A stretch of DNA of 64,000 bases from positions 17,671,226-17,735,225 of the forward strand of contig OX463854.1 of NCBI GenBank assembly GCA_949825065.1, written 5' to 3'. The DNA comes from Odontocerum albicorne (taxonomy: Eukaryota; Arthropoda; Insecta; Trichoptera; Odontoceridae). Under the pieces are notes generated by a model that did not search any database, was not told the DNA's origin, and saw only the letters and a program-made list of their open reading frames with translations. Within the stretch, counting starts at the first letter, position 1. Every line of letters starts with the position of its first letter. Made by a program: the position numbers and the translations under genes. This document shows positions 30,950 to 42,010 of the stretch, piece after piece.

Positions 30950-31680
30950 ATGCGACAATATGCTAAACATCATATGCTATGCTGACGATGCCACCATCAT
31001 CAGAGGAAGACCTCCTGCAACAAATGCTACATCGATTCCACACTGCTTCCAAAAAATACAACATGTCTATTTCCATCAGCAAGACTAAATGCATGACTAG
31101 CCAGAGAACAAGTTGGATGCAGTGTGGCGATCGATCAACGACACACCAATTGAACAAGTAACAAAATTTAAATACTTGGGTGCTAGCATAATGGGCAATA
31201 ATGAACAATCACAAAAAGCTGCAGCTATTGCCGGATGTTTAAAGAACACTATCTGGAAAAACAAGTATATGAGTATCCAAAGCAAGGTGAGGATATACAA
31301 AACCTGTGTCCGACCCATAATGATATACAGCCTGGAGTCCAGAGCTGACACTGTCAGAACCAAAAATCTCTTTCGAACCAGCGAAATGAAGGTACTCAGC
31401 AGTATCGCTTGCAAAACCCTTCGTGATAAAACACGGAAATCCGAAGGATGTGCGAAGTTGAAGATATTGCCAGATGGGGACGACAGAGAAGAAGGTTCTG
31501 GAACGAACGTGTATCCAGAATGGCGGAACCATGAGCCGTAAGAATGGCCAGGGACAGTATCCCCCAAGCAAGCAGACCTCCAGGACGACCTCCTAAAAGA
31601 TGGAAAGACAGCTGGCAGTGGACGTCACAAGAGGGAAACGATGATGCAGGATCATAACAGACCTAAAAGAAGAAGTAATA
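30950..31680 (+). pseudogene. RTE-like LINE reverse transcriptase, C-terminal half
   Basis: The catalytic box Ile-Cys-Tyr-Ala-Asp-Asp-Ala-Thr-Ile-Ile lies at about 30970-31000. Frame changes follow: 'Glu-Glu-Asp-Leu-Leu-Gln-Gln-Met-Leu' to 'Ser-Ile-Ser-Lys-Thr-Lys-Cys-Met', then from 31113 'Val-Thr-Lys-Phe-Lys-Tyr-Leu-Gly-Ala-Ser-Ile' and 'Lys-Val-Arg-Ile-Tyr-Lys-Thr-Cys-Val-Arg-Pro-Ile'. The end reads 'Arg-Pro-Pro-Gly-Arg-Pro-Pro-Lys-Arg-Trp-Lys-Asp' near 31600. Order and motifs are those of an RTE-like polymerase from the active site to the tail. At least three frame breaks make it non-functional; the N-terminal fingers and the endonuclease are absent. Confidence 0.7.
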
Positions 31681-31920
31681 TGTCCGAAGTATCGATCACG
31701 TGAAAACACGGGAGCTAAAGCCAACGAAAATCAAGTTAATCAGGTCAAAACACTAGATAGGGATACAAGTGTTAATATTTTAGGCAGCTTGTAAGCACCA
31801 ACATGAAAATAAATTAAGATGAAATAGGACTCAAAGTAAAAGCGATCCGTAAGACGCTGAGAATAAAATAAACAAAACTAGGAAAAATATTTTTTTATAT
31901 ATTATCGACCGCTAAAACAT
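31681..31920. other. No recognisable feature
   Basis: Nothing supported between two mobile elements. Confidence 0.4.
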
Positions 31921-31922
31921 AA

Positions 31923-32871
31923 CGGGTGTTTTTTTAAGGGGGAAAGGATTTAAGACTCCTATATCTCTCGGTAGGGACGCCAGTTGTCAAGTTGTCCTTG
32001 ACATTTTTACTTAGAAACGTTTGACAATTCATCATCAATAGATATACACCGCAACAACGCTACGACATTATTGTGGCATACTTTGAAAATCAGCGTTCAA
32101 TTGTCCAAACTCAAAGAGCTGTTTTACCGGAAAATTTTGTTCAGTGATGAGGCACATTTTTGGATCAACGGATATATTAATAAACAGAATTGCCGCATTT
32201 GGAGCGAGGAGAATCCACGTGAGGTTATCGAACAGCCATTACATCCACAAAAATGTACTGTTTGGTGTGCTTTATGGGCTGATGGAATCATTGGTCCTTA
32301 TTTCTTTAAAAATGAAGCCGGCCAGACCATTACAGCCAATGGCAATCGCTATAGAGCCATAATTACTGAATTTTTCCTTCCCCAATTGAATGCCATGGAT
32401 GTGGAGGAAATGTGGTTTCAACAGGACGGCGCTACGTTCTACACAGCAACCGTCACAATCAATTTACTGAAAGAAACTTTTGGTGATAACATAATTTCGC
32501 GAAATGGACCTTTTAATTGGCCACCAAGATCCTGCGATTTAACGCCCTTAGATTATTTCATTTGGGGATACGTAAAGTCGCTAGTCTATGCTAATAAACC
32601 GGACTCGATTTAGGCATTAGAAGACAACATAAGACGAGTTATTGGCGATATACAGCCCCAAATGCTTGAAAAAGTGATTCAAAATTGGACTGATCGGTTA
32701 AGGTACATAAGAGCCAGCCACTGTCAACATATGAATGAAATTATCTTCAAACAATAATTATCATTAAACAACCTATCAATTGAATTTAAATACACGGCCA
32801 TTTAAATAATTAATATGTGTTTTATTTCAAAAACAAATCCTATCACACCTAAAAAAACACCCTATATTTTA
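31923..32871 (+). mobile_element. Tc1/mariner-superfamily element, internally deleted
   Basis: Left end GGGTGTTTTTTTAAGGGGG (31923) and right end with complement of GGGTGTTTTTTTAGGTGTG finish the element; at least 14 bp match at once. A TA follows the right end, whereas the left flank reads 'aac', so the target duplication has decayed or the left boundary is off by a base or two. Full-length relatives are longer; about 100 transposase codons are missing. Confidence 0.7.
32043..32758 (+). pseudogene. Tc1/mariner-type transposase, deleted and interrupted
   Basis: An N-terminal piece 'Tyr-Thr-Pro-Gln-Gln-Arg-Tyr-Asp-Ile-Ile-Val' (from 32043) of the helix-turn-helix domain is joined out of frame to the catalytic domain. 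The catalytic frame has 'Leu-Phe-Ser-Asp-Glu-Ala-His-Phe-Trp' (first Asp), 'Gln-Gln-Asp-Gly-Ala-Thr' (second Asp; the usual following Cys-His is Phe-Tyr here) and 'Pro-Pro-Arg-Ser-Cys-Asp-Leu-Thr-Pro-Leu-Asp-Tyr-Phe' (third Asp). A TAG at 32611-32613 cuts off the last 48 codons, which continue in frame to the TAA ending at 32758. These motifs mark the insect DDE-3 family often annotated simply as a mariner-like or Tc1-like transposase. Dead by deletion, frameshift and nonsense. Confidence 0.75.
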
Positions 32872-34294
32872 TTACCCGATTCAACAAAAAAAAGATATTA
32901 AATTACATGTTTATGCTGACAAAATATTTACTTGGTGTGCATACAAATGTTATAAAAACTTAAAGGAGTGACACCCGTTCCCGGTGCTGTGTTTGCAAGG
33001 CACTTAAATGCTTACAAATACCAGTCAGTTTGTCAATAGACAGTGACATTGATAAATGAATCAACTCTGCAAAAATATCATTCTTGGCGATGGAAAACCA
33101 TCCTTCTTCCGGTGGAGAGAAAAACACTAGGAATCGCAATTATTTTCCTAGATAAAATGAGATATAAAGTAAGTGAATCGATGGATGCAAAGGTTTTGAA
33201 TCCGTCAATTATTAGATATTGATTGTATGAACTGATTTCATTAAATATGTGATAAAAAATAAACATTCAACATTCAGTTAAAACTTCCTGGAAGTCAAAC
33301 TGTGATATGTTTCACATAAAAAATGTATCCTTCAGAACATGAATTGTCATTCGAATATGGTTTTAGTTAAATCCTTTTCTTCCTACGCATCACACGTTTT
33401 ACAAATCATATGTTTTGCTTCAAACTTCATATTCGAATTTGGAGCGGGTAAAATCAGATAGCGTATATACATTATACATATTAAATAAAAAATTGAATTC
33501 TCATTACTTTAATACTTGTATTTTTTAGTGTTTAAATCTGTGATATTTTAATATGGTATAATCTTATTTCATTTTAATTTACATTTAATACAAGTTTAAC
33601 CAATTACATCAAACAAAATGTATAAGACAAGATTAAAATTATGATTGTAAATGAAAGTGTAAAAATAATAACCATAAAAACAATGATTTCTCATGCTTTC
33701 CTATGAGTGGTTCAGTTATACGTATAACGTTTATTCATTAACTCAGCTCTCAATTTATATACCGTATAAGATACCAATATCGTAAAATTCGTTTAACAAG
33801 TTCATTCCGTATGTGAGTGGTGGCACTCTCAATAACTTTACGTACCAAAAGCAATCTTAATTAAAGTAAGATTGCAAAATAAAAAATCCAATGCGAAACC
33901 AAATGTGAACCTTTATTTTTTAACTGTCATTCACATTTTCGACTCCTAAAACTTTAAATTAAATGTGTACAGATAACTATCTCATGTAATTTCCGGTGGA
34001 ACAAGCTAAAATGGTCATGATGGCTCATCTAAAACCAACCTATATTATCATCGCTCGTCTAGGTGTAATTTTTACAACAATTATTTTCGTATTATCGTTA
34101 TATCATATCTCCCAATCAAGTGGACACTCAAGTGTTGACGCACACGTATGGGTGTTATTACTTTGAGTTTACCGAAAAATATATTATATTATCATCGCTT
34201 CCAAAAAATTCTTTGCATGAAAGATAAGCCCTTTTTTCATCCATGCAGAATAAGTGAGTCATTAAAATCCGTTATTTTATGATAACATATGTGA
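32872..34294. other. No recognisable feature
   Basis: A+T-rich sequence; no supported gene or repeat. Confidence 0.5.
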
Positions 34295-34425
34295 CTAGTT
34301 GGAAGGATGCGTGTCTTCTACTTGAGGGGGACAAGTTCGATTCCCTATGGTATCATAATAAAGATGGGTTCCAGTCTAGTTTAAAAGTTCATCTCGATAC
34401 AATGCTAGCGTGGTGGACGAGTGTA
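34295..34425 (+). repeat. SINE A copy (variant body)
   Basis: 'gactagttggaaggatgcgtg', B box AGTTCGATTCCC, 'cagtctagtttaaaagttcatct' as in the 2385 copy. A 114-codon frame running through it (34279-34623) is not accepted as a gene. Confidence 0.6.
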
Positions 34426-34979
34426 AGTATTATTGCCTGTCCATGTGCTGTAATATTTCAAACAAGCACGAAGGAGAACTATAAGTTCCGTACCTACTTC
34501 AGTGGTTCTTTACTCTACGTCTCGATTATTGGGGCAGTAGATAATGGTGTCTTCCAGCCGTGGTCTTTAACATGTTCGTTTTACTTATTCGGATATGTTG
34601 AAGGGTGTCATATGAATAAATGAGATTATGATTGGGTCAGCCACACTTAATGAACGATCGATATTATGCCAGTTTTAAACGTATTAATTTTTTTATCAAA
34701 TACAATAATTAAAAAAAAACTAGGGCTCTTAGTATGATGTTCCTTTTCAAGCCTTTTTTAACATATTTACGATGTATTGAAAGATATTTCCCCATTTAGA
34801 TGGTTACACTGTATACAAATAAAAAAAATAAGTATATTATTTTGTACTTATGTATACCAATTAAAATAATAATTTAAACATATTTCTGATATGTTGAAAG
34901 TTATTTCAACATATCGGACACATGGCAATGTATGACAGAATACGAAATGAAGTGATGAAAGTTGAATTTGAACTTAAGA
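34426..34979. other. Mostly unannotated; SINE-type tail fragments
   Basis: 34742-34815 and 34880-34930 carry 'atgt.ttgaaagatatttcc.cat' blocks like the SINE A 3' body. The stretch 34430-34600 is slightly richer in G+C but not recognised. Confidence 0.4.
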
Positions 34980-35230
34980 TTGGTCTGTTAAGTCAGAGAA
35001 GATGAGCATTCTGAAGACAATAGAAACAAATATAGAGTGAGCGGCGTGTGAGAGGAAGATCAAGAAAATTACAATATGATTGGATCAAGTGAATGGTAAT
35101 TTGAAAGAAGGAAACATAGAAAGTCCAAAAAATCGTAAAGTTGTATAAAAATATGTATGGAAGTAGAACAGGTGATGGTTGTGTGTCGAGGTAGGAAACT
35201 TTAGCACCTTGTTCTTTCTACGTACTTCGA
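34980..35230 (+). repeat. RTE-like LINE C-terminus and 3' region (family R), decayed
   Basis: 'gtgagcggcgtgtgagaggaagatcaagaaaa' parallels 26860-26895; further 'atgtatggaagtagaacagg'. Peptide 'Val-Arg-Gly-Arg-Ser-Arg-Lys-Leu' is legible. Confidence 0.45.
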
Positions 35231-35322
35231 AATTGAAATAGCGCAATTGTATATTTGTATGTAAAAAGGTTATATTTTACGCAAATTAAAAAAATTGGAA
35301 GTTTTTAAAACTTATTTCTGAT

Positions 35323-35495
35323 ATTGTAATTTGTTTTATCAAACATTGTTTATTCTACTTTATGTAACGATATAACCTTATCGGTTTCGAGGTTTTCACC
35401 TCATCATCAAGGAGGACAAACAAGACATCGAAACCGGACGGGTTGTACCGTTACATAAAGTGGAATAAACAGTATTTGATAAAACAAATCACAAT
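35323..35495. repeat. Fold-back element: two P-type repeats head to head
   Basis: Left arm 35323-35393 and right arm 35425-35495 are inverted copies with only about ten mismatches over ~70 bp, around a ~30-bp centre. The left arm (minus strand) carries TTGATGA-T-GAGGT-GAAA-ACCTC-GAAA-C-CGATA..TATCG-TT, i.e. both hairpins; the right arm keeps only the part from GAAAC onward. Confidence 0.8.
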
Positions 35496-35519
35496 ACCTT
35501 TAAACCTCCACAGTGTTAA

Positions 35520-35605
35520 TGCCTTAACTATAATAAATATATTTCTGATATGTTTGAAGATATTTTCACATTAAGAAGGTTTTTCTGTATACCACATATA
35601 AAACA
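35520..35605 (+). repeat. SINE A 3' body fragment
   Basis: 'tttctgatatgtttgaagatattttcaca...ctgtatacca' matches the family tail. Confidence 0.4.
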
Positions 35606-35719
35606 TTGCCCCCATTTTTTTAGATGACCAGCGGCAAATGACAAACTATTTTATAATAATGTAAAAATATTTTTGTTTTAGAGTGATTAAATTCAGTTGA
35701 TATGTTATACTTCAGTTTC

Positions 35720-35905
35720 ATTGTATACAGTTAAACCTGACTAGTTGATTGACTTTTTGTAATTTCTTCCAACCAACTAAAGGTCAACCAGACTTGAGTG
35801 AAAATCACACCTTTTTTTTTTAAATATTGGGTGCCAATGAAAATTGAACACGATACCCTCCATGTTGGAAGACAGGCGTTTTACCAACCAGGCCACGAAG
35901 GTTAA
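35720..35905 (-). repeat. SINE A copy, minus strand, full length
   Basis: 'ttcttccaaccaactaaagg', 'gtgaaaatcacacc', 'ttgaacacgataccctcc', 'gttttaccaaccaggccacgaagg'. Confidence 0.65.
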
Positions 35906-35924
35906 CTGTAAAATAAAGAAGAGA

Positions 35925-36090
35925 TGTCTTCTTTGAAGGAAAAATTATACTTTTGAATAAAAAAAAATATATCTTCTTTGAAACATTAAAAAAATATTTT
36001 ATTTGAAGCTGTAAAGAAATATCTTACCTGAAGCAGGAAAGAAATATCTTCTTTACTTCAAAAAATTAATATATTTTGAAGCAAACGAGA
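35925..36090. repeat. Degenerate ~36-bp tandem repeat
   Basis: 'gaaatatcttctttgaag' and variants recur four to five times. Confidence 0.5.
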
Positions 36091-36380
36091 AATAAACCTC
36101 AATTTATCAAACTGTATTTCCATCGATCTCATTAAATATCTTATTTAAATAATAATTACCGAGGAATGTAAAATAATATTCATATTTGTAGAACTAACTC
36201 AGAAATAAATTTATTGAGTGATTTATTAGCTATTACTTTTTCTCTGTGTATGCAATTCAAACTCCAATTTATAATACATAAATTTATTCGATTTTAAAAT
36301 TTACAAAAACTCCGAAATTGGTTTTCGCATTTCATGATAAAGAATTCGTAGAAACCCCTCGTAGCCTTGTTAAAATGACA
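36091..36380. other. No recognisable feature
   Basis: A+T-rich sequence without a supported feature. Confidence 0.45.
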
Positions 36381-36384
36381 CGAG

Positions 36385-36590
36385 GCTCTTAATCGAACCC
36401 GCAATCCCCGAATCTCCGATCACGGGTTCGATTTTCTTTGGTACCCATTTTTTTTAAATAATGGTGTCGTTTGGTTTTCACTGAAGGCCTCTTAATTACA
36501 TTTCAGATTTGTTGGAAGACATTACCTGTCATAAAATCCACCAGGTTGTACAGTATACGACGAAAATATAACACAATACAATTTTAAGGT
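36385..36590 (+). repeat. SINE A copy, near full length
   Basis: A short reversed B-box piece ('tcgaacccgcaatccccg') abuts a plus-strand copy with GGTTCGATTTTC, 'gtttggttttcactgaaggcctctt' and 'ccaccaggttgtacagtatac'. Confidence 0.6.
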
Positions 36591-36689
36591 ATGAAATCGC
36601 TGTGCAAAGCGCCAATTAATAACATATATGTTCTATATATTCCAATTATATATTCCAATTCTATAGACGCCAGATTACACGAACGCTAG

Positions 36690-36860
36690 GAGACAGCCGT
36701 GGCCTAGTTGATGAGATGATTATCTTCCAGCCCAGAAGTTGTGGGTTAAATTCCCGTTAGAACCCAGATTTCAAGAAAAGCACTTTTTTCTAGTTTTCTC
36801 TTAAAGTCTCTACAAAATCTTTCTATTTAGAAGAACAGAAATATATTATCACATTTCTAA
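36690..36860 (+). repeat. SINE A copy leading into the minisatellite
   Basis: 'gacagccgtggcctagttgatgaga', 'gttagaacccagatt', then the body and the start of the 'ccgccaggttgtacag' end, which is amplified next to it. Confidence 0.65.
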
Positions 36861-37118
36861 TAGTCCGCCAGGCTGTACAGCATATACCAAAATAGTCCGC
36901 CAGGTTGTACAGCATATAACAAAATAGTCCGCCAAAGTGTACAGCATATAACAAAATAGTCCGCCAGGTTGTACAGCATATAACAAAATACTCCGTCAAA
37001 GTATACAGCATATAACAAAATAGTCCGCCAGGTTGTTCAGCATATAACAAAATAGTCCGCCAAAGTGTACAGAATATTACAAAATAGTCCGCTAGGTTGT
37101 ACAGTATATAACAAAAAA
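36861..37118. repeat. 32-bp minisatellite with 64-bp alternation, ~8 units
   Basis: Unit 'tagtccgccaggttgtacag' plus 'catataacaaaa'. Units from the second on alternate between an AGGTT and an AAAGT version, so the real period is 64 bp. The unit is the SINE A 3' end (compare 36540-36565 and 42385-42395). The 103-codon minus-strand frame across it is a by-product. Confidence 0.9.
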
Positions 37119-37134
37119 ATGCAATACAATACAA

Positions 37135-40049
37135 ATAACCTTCTATGAATGCCTACGTTATTATGTAAATTCCCCGAATGGTGCAAACTTGAGAAACCTT
37201 TTGAAAATCTGTATTTTTGTCAAGTCGAAACTATTTTGCATCACTTACTAGGTTAATCATTAGCAATATCTTAGTATAATATCTCAGCCCATTGCTCCTT
37301 CAAGAAGGATCTTCCAACATATTTTCTCTTGCACAGTATTATTCGTTTTCTCTCAACTCAAAGGTGTGAAGGGCGAATACAGCCGCGTACAACAAATTCG
37401 AAAAAAAATATTAAGGACGGAAACAGACAACTGTAATTTCAAAAACATCGATAATAACGGGAAAAAAATAAAAGAGAAAAAAACTAAATAATCAATTAAA
37501 AAGTACAATAGTTCAAAAAAATCCTAGAAAGACACGCGGGATTCCACCTAAAGGCTTGGATATTCGGAAGGGTCTTTTCAGACACTCCTTTAAGGTCAAC
37601 AAACTAGCTCCAAATATGACTGAGACTGCGGCGTACTAATTTCCAATTCACAAAAAACATCATATTCCCTAAATTGTTCGCTTATAATTCAACCGGGGCT
37701 CATGGTGGACCCAGCAAAGTTTTCTTCAAGGATTGAAAATGCAAAATAAAATGTTTTTTTAGTTCTTTTCAGGATGCTCTCGTGCGTCTTGGTGTGTCGC
37801 TTCTTACATTGTACATCAAATCCATCGCCATTTATTATTGTTTTTATTTTTTTAAATACGAATACATCTAAATATATTGTTATACTCGTTATTATATCTA
37901 AATATGTTGTTAACACAGTGCTCTTGTGTTTTGTTATTTTTCAATTAATTCTTTTTGATTACCTTATGTAGCATGATGACAAAGAGAAATTTCGTTTAAG
38001 CATCTAAGTTAAGTCTTTTGAGGGAAGCTGATTAAAAACTATCGATTCTTCTAAAAGTATACAATTTTATGGTCCGTGTTGTCATCAATATAACATTCAG
38101 ACAACGATGAAGACATCTGAGAGAAAAAGCACAAATCTTCTTTTTATGTCTCTTATACCATAAGTTAACTAAGTTCCACTACACTATAGAAGTTTAACAT
38201 ATGCACCGTAGTTACTAAATATTATATTTTATTAGTTTTATCACATAACGAACATTCTGAATAAGTATATTCAATGAAAAAGTAAAGAGCTTTGAATTTC
38301 AGAGAAAGTTAATGAAAAATGAAAGTTCCAGAAACAATTAAAAACTAAGGGACTTCTTATTTATTTCAATAATTTATTAACAAGTTTACTGGTTTTAGCT
38401 TAAAAATTCCAGTCATACTTTTCTTTATGGAAAACCTTTTGAACTCCTTGTATACATGCATGCTTTTATGTATTTCTTTTCTGTTTGCAATAACTTTTCA
38501 TAATTGATATGAATAATGAAATTCCAAATACCCATCAAAACATTTATTCATGCTTGATTTAGCTTTTTATATAACAATTCCCGACAAATTGTACAGCCAT
38601 AACATAAAACATATGTTACAATGCATTATCAGTAATAGGGTTTCAAGTTTTTCGTTCAGTTATAATTCACAAGTTATGTATAGTTCCCAAATGCACGAAT
38701 ACAACCCTTATTCCATCAAACAAGATATGTGTATCAAATGACATGTGTATCAAATGACAATGTTATTAGTATGAAAATTGGGCAATGTAATGAAAGGATT
38801 TATAAAAAAATTATAAATAAAACGTCTTATAAATTTATAAACAAAACGTTTTTTTAGAAATCTTATAAACAAAACGTCCTCAAAACGCACACTACTGTTT
38901 GCCGTCGAATGAGTGACTTGACGGATATTATGATGTCCCGACGCTATGAATCAATCATGGCATTAAAAAATATTTATAATTGGAAAAATATCTTAATAAA
39001 TGAGGTAGAATTTGAAAAGGTAACCACACCTTTCAGGAATTATACTTCCACACAAAGAGGACGAACGAATATACAAAGGAAGTACCAATAATTTCAATAC
39101 ACCCACTGGATTTCTCATAACTAAGCTACATTTATTTTTCGTAAAAGGGAAATATAACACCTGCTACACAACCATCCATCTTTATTTATTGACAAAATAA
39201 ACGACACTTTAGTGTTCTTTAAATATCACAGTAACAATTATAAAACAAAATATAATGTATCAAAATCTTCCAAAAAAATTAACAACAGAATACATATATT
39301 TCTCAAAATGTAGTGCATAAAATAACAATAAAAGGACTTTTATGTAACAGACTCTCCTCAAGGATGCGCTAACTCGTGAAAATACAAATGTACCGTATAG
39401 CACAACATGAAAAGTAAAAGATATAATTTAATACAATCGAAAATATAAGACTTGAGAAGGAAGAAATAAAAGTTCTCTCAAATGCAACGAGAATATAAAA
39501 TAATAAAGCATATAACAAACGAAAATACTTTAGATAAAATGATATAACCGGCTTCCCAGTCAAGGGCTTAGATTGAGAAAATGCCGGATAAGGACTCTCT
39601 TAAATAGATTGCTTGCTCCACTATATGAGAATGTAGAAAGCATTATAATACAGGCTATTTGATGTTCCTCGAAATCGATTAATTAATTTATTTAAATATT
39701 TATTTGTACAACGTACAATAAGGCGATACTATTGCCCAAAAGCAATCTATTATGCTAGAGAAAATCCTTCTGCTCGCTTAAAATACATTTACATAATTCC
39801 AAAGACTGGAAGCAGCAAAGAAGAAATTTCTCATACAAAACAAGAAGAATCATAGAATTAACTTAGAAACGTTTTTGAAGCAAACCTTGTATTTAAAAAA
39901 ATATATAACATACTGTTGATTTTATGGTATCATATATGTTAGATTTTAAAATTTAATATAATAAATTAAATACTATTTTTCTTTGTTTCACCACTGCTTT
40001 ATTAATCATGTTCACTAGCAATTTCAAAAATATATTTATTTGTGCTTTA
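37135..40049. other. Long A+T-rich stretch, no gene seen
   Basis: I find no convincing coding sequence. Minor features: duplicated 'tgtgtatcaaatgaca' at about 38728-38760 and three copies of 'ttataaacaaaacgt' at about 38812-38880. Frames at 37689-37971 and 38909-39091 lack motifs. Confidence 0.5.
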
Positions 40050-40140
40050 TCACCTGACGAAGAAGACAGAGCTCGTTGAAAGCGGTAGTGAATTCAATTT
40101 ATAAAAAAAATGGTGAGAACAAAATAAATAGTATTTTATT
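40050..40140 (+). repeat. Repeat P-type (CTGACGA...GAAA) copy, plus strand
   Basis: CTGACGA at 40054, GAAA at about 40078, then 'gcggtagtgaattcaa' and 'ggtgagaacaaaataaata'; both core and flank match 8015-8080 in reverse. Confidence 0.45.
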
Positions 40141-40800
40141 TATTTAATTAGACTAAAAAATAATTTAAAGCGTCTTATTTTTTTTAAATGTGTCACTATT
40201 TTATCTCATTACATGTATTGACACACTAAAGTACTTTGTCTTAAAATAAAATAATGTTACCTTTTCCACCAGTGTTAAATAGCGGTGAATATACATTTCG
40301 CTTAACAAACAGCTGATAATAAATTTTCGACATCGAATACCTTTATTAATATGTCGTTATATTTATATCATGGGCTGCTCCGGGTGTCAGCCCCGCCATA
40401 AACCTGTCTCCGTGTTTATGCCTTTCTGGCTGATTGTGACATCTTTATGGCCTTTCTACCAAGCGTACGAGTATATCTGGACATCCATTCACCTTTGATC
40501 TGATTACGATAATATTGAAATGTTTCTATTGACTGTAGGTTTTATGTTAAATTTTGGCCTATTTAAGGAAGTTGGCATAAATGATGCGAACAATTTTGAT
40601 AATGTAGATAGATTGCAATAATCTCAGTTATTTTTACAAGTAGAAATTGCAAAAATTGTTACAATTTCTATATCATTAGCCATTAAATAAAATGAAAAGA
40701 TCATAAAAATCAAATGAATTTCAACTCGTTTTCACTTATTACTCTATGCCTCATAATACTTGAGACAATATTTAGTATAAACAACAGTTACTTGTAAGTT
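40141..40800. other. Unannotated, with a G+C-richer patch
   Basis: 40375-40500 is visibly G+C-richer ('gggctgctccgggtgtcagc') but no protein or RNA is recognised. Confidence 0.4.
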
Positions 40801-40811
40801 TAATTTGTTCA

Positions 40812-40860
40812 CCTGAAGAAGACACAGGGTGTGTCGAAATGCGCATAGTAATGTGCTAAA
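40812..40860 (+). repeat. Repeat P-type (CTGAAGA...GAAA...TAA), plus strand
   Basis: CTGAAGA, A, perfect stem GACACA-GGG-TGTGTC, GAAA, T, stem GCGCAT-AGTA-ATGTGC (one G.T pair), then TAA. It is the clearest two-hairpin copy in the window. Confidence 0.6.
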
Positions 40861-41500
40861 AAATATTGTGAAAGAAAACAAAGATAAATGTACTATTTTT
40901 ATATTCTTTGCATTATAGATTTTAATTATGTAAACAAACGTTTTTTTAGTTTTATTTTTTGTATTGACTGCTGGCAGGAGCGACTCAGATGAACAACACT
41001 TGAATAATTCCCGCTTGTTAAACCATAAGACGCGTCGTTATCCCCTACCTTATTTATTTATCCTTGAATAATTCTGTGTTATCTTGTGCCTTTCATTAAG
41101 TAACCGAGATAGTGCAACTTTCATAGTCTTTATCAATTTTCGATCTTTACCTATATATACAAAAAAAATCACTATTTGTTACACAATCTAACTAAACAAT
41201 ATTGGAAGATTTGTCAGTATATCCAAATCTTAAATGTTTTTACCCACGTCATGTTTCTTGGCTTAGTATCGACACCTCTAATCCATCGAGTATAATTGAA
41301 AAACGGTGCCCAACCTTCGATAGGAGACGGCATCTCAAAATAAAAAATATGTTTCATTTATTTATACACATAAAAATGATAGACACCAATTATTGTATCT
41401 ATATATTTAAAAACATCAATATACTACGAGTATATATTGTCTTCCGTTCATAGCGATTTGGCCTTGCAGTCGATGTCGCTGGTTTGCTTGGAGTTACCCA
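40861..41500. other. No recognisable feature
   Basis: An 83-codon frame at 41202-41453 has no motif. Confidence 0.45.
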
Positions 41501-42010
41501 TTATCTTTTACGCTTAAGATTCTCGAAATATATCCATTTTTCATCGCCAGTCACAATTCGATGGAGAAATGATTTTCTTTTGTACCTGGCGAGCAGCATT
41601 TCGCAAGCGGTTTTTCGGTTTTCCTGCTGTCTTTCATTCAGTTCATGTGGAACCCATTTTCCCACCTTCTGGATCTTTCCCATGGCTTTCAAACGTATGG
41701 AGACGGCTTCTCGTGTCACATTTAATTGATCCGCGAGTTGTAGTTGCGTTTGAGCATCATCCTCATCCAACAAAGCTTGCAATTCGGCGTCTTCAAACTT
41801 TCTCGGTGGTCTTCCACGTTCTTCGTTTCTCACGTCAAAATCGCCACTTTTGAATTTTTTAAACCTCTCAAAGCACTGTGATTTACCAAGAGCAGGCTCA
41901 CCGTAAGCTTCGACAAGCATTCGATGCGATTCTGCAGCAGTTTTCTTCAAATGGTAACAGAAAATCAATGTTGTCCGCAAATCGTAGTTTTCAGGCACAA
42001 AAACAGACAT
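41501..42010 (-). pseudogene. Mariner transposase, N-terminal half
   Basis: From ATG 42010 the frame is open for 169 codons. It includes the complete DNA-binding region ('His-Leu-Lys-Lys-Thr-Ala-Ala-Glu-Ser-His-Arg' early; 'Glu-Glu-Arg-Gly-Arg-Pro-Pro' linker at about 65), 'Lys-Trp-Val-Pro-His-Glu-Leu-Asn-Glu-Arg' at about 120, and the first catalytic Asp in 'Val-Thr-Gly-Asp-Glu-Lys-Trp' near residue 156. It is closely related to Mos1-type transposases. The frame ends at 'Leu-Lys-Arg-Lys-Arg' where the element is broken. An N-terminal fragment like this could bind TIRs without cutting, but expression is unknown. Confidence 0.8.

Noticed and set aside
31097..31571. 156- and 110-codon minus-strand frames
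   Set aside because: Antisense of the LINE reverse transcriptase, whose plus-strand motifs are clear.
34279..34623. 114-codon plus-strand frame
   Set aside because: Begins in a SINE, and no domain is recognisable in the remainder.
36823..37134. 103-codon minus-strand frame with repeated Cys/Tyr/Trp segments
   Set aside because: It is a translation of the 32-bp minisatellite; a period of 32 bp shifts frame each unit and the peptide repeats accordingly.
37689..37916. Frame with Cys/His residues suggesting a zinc finger
   Set aside because: Only one Cys and two His in irregular spacing; no C2H2 pattern.
41484..41853. Plus-strand frames of 81 and 94 codons
   Set aside because: Antisense of the mariner A transposase.
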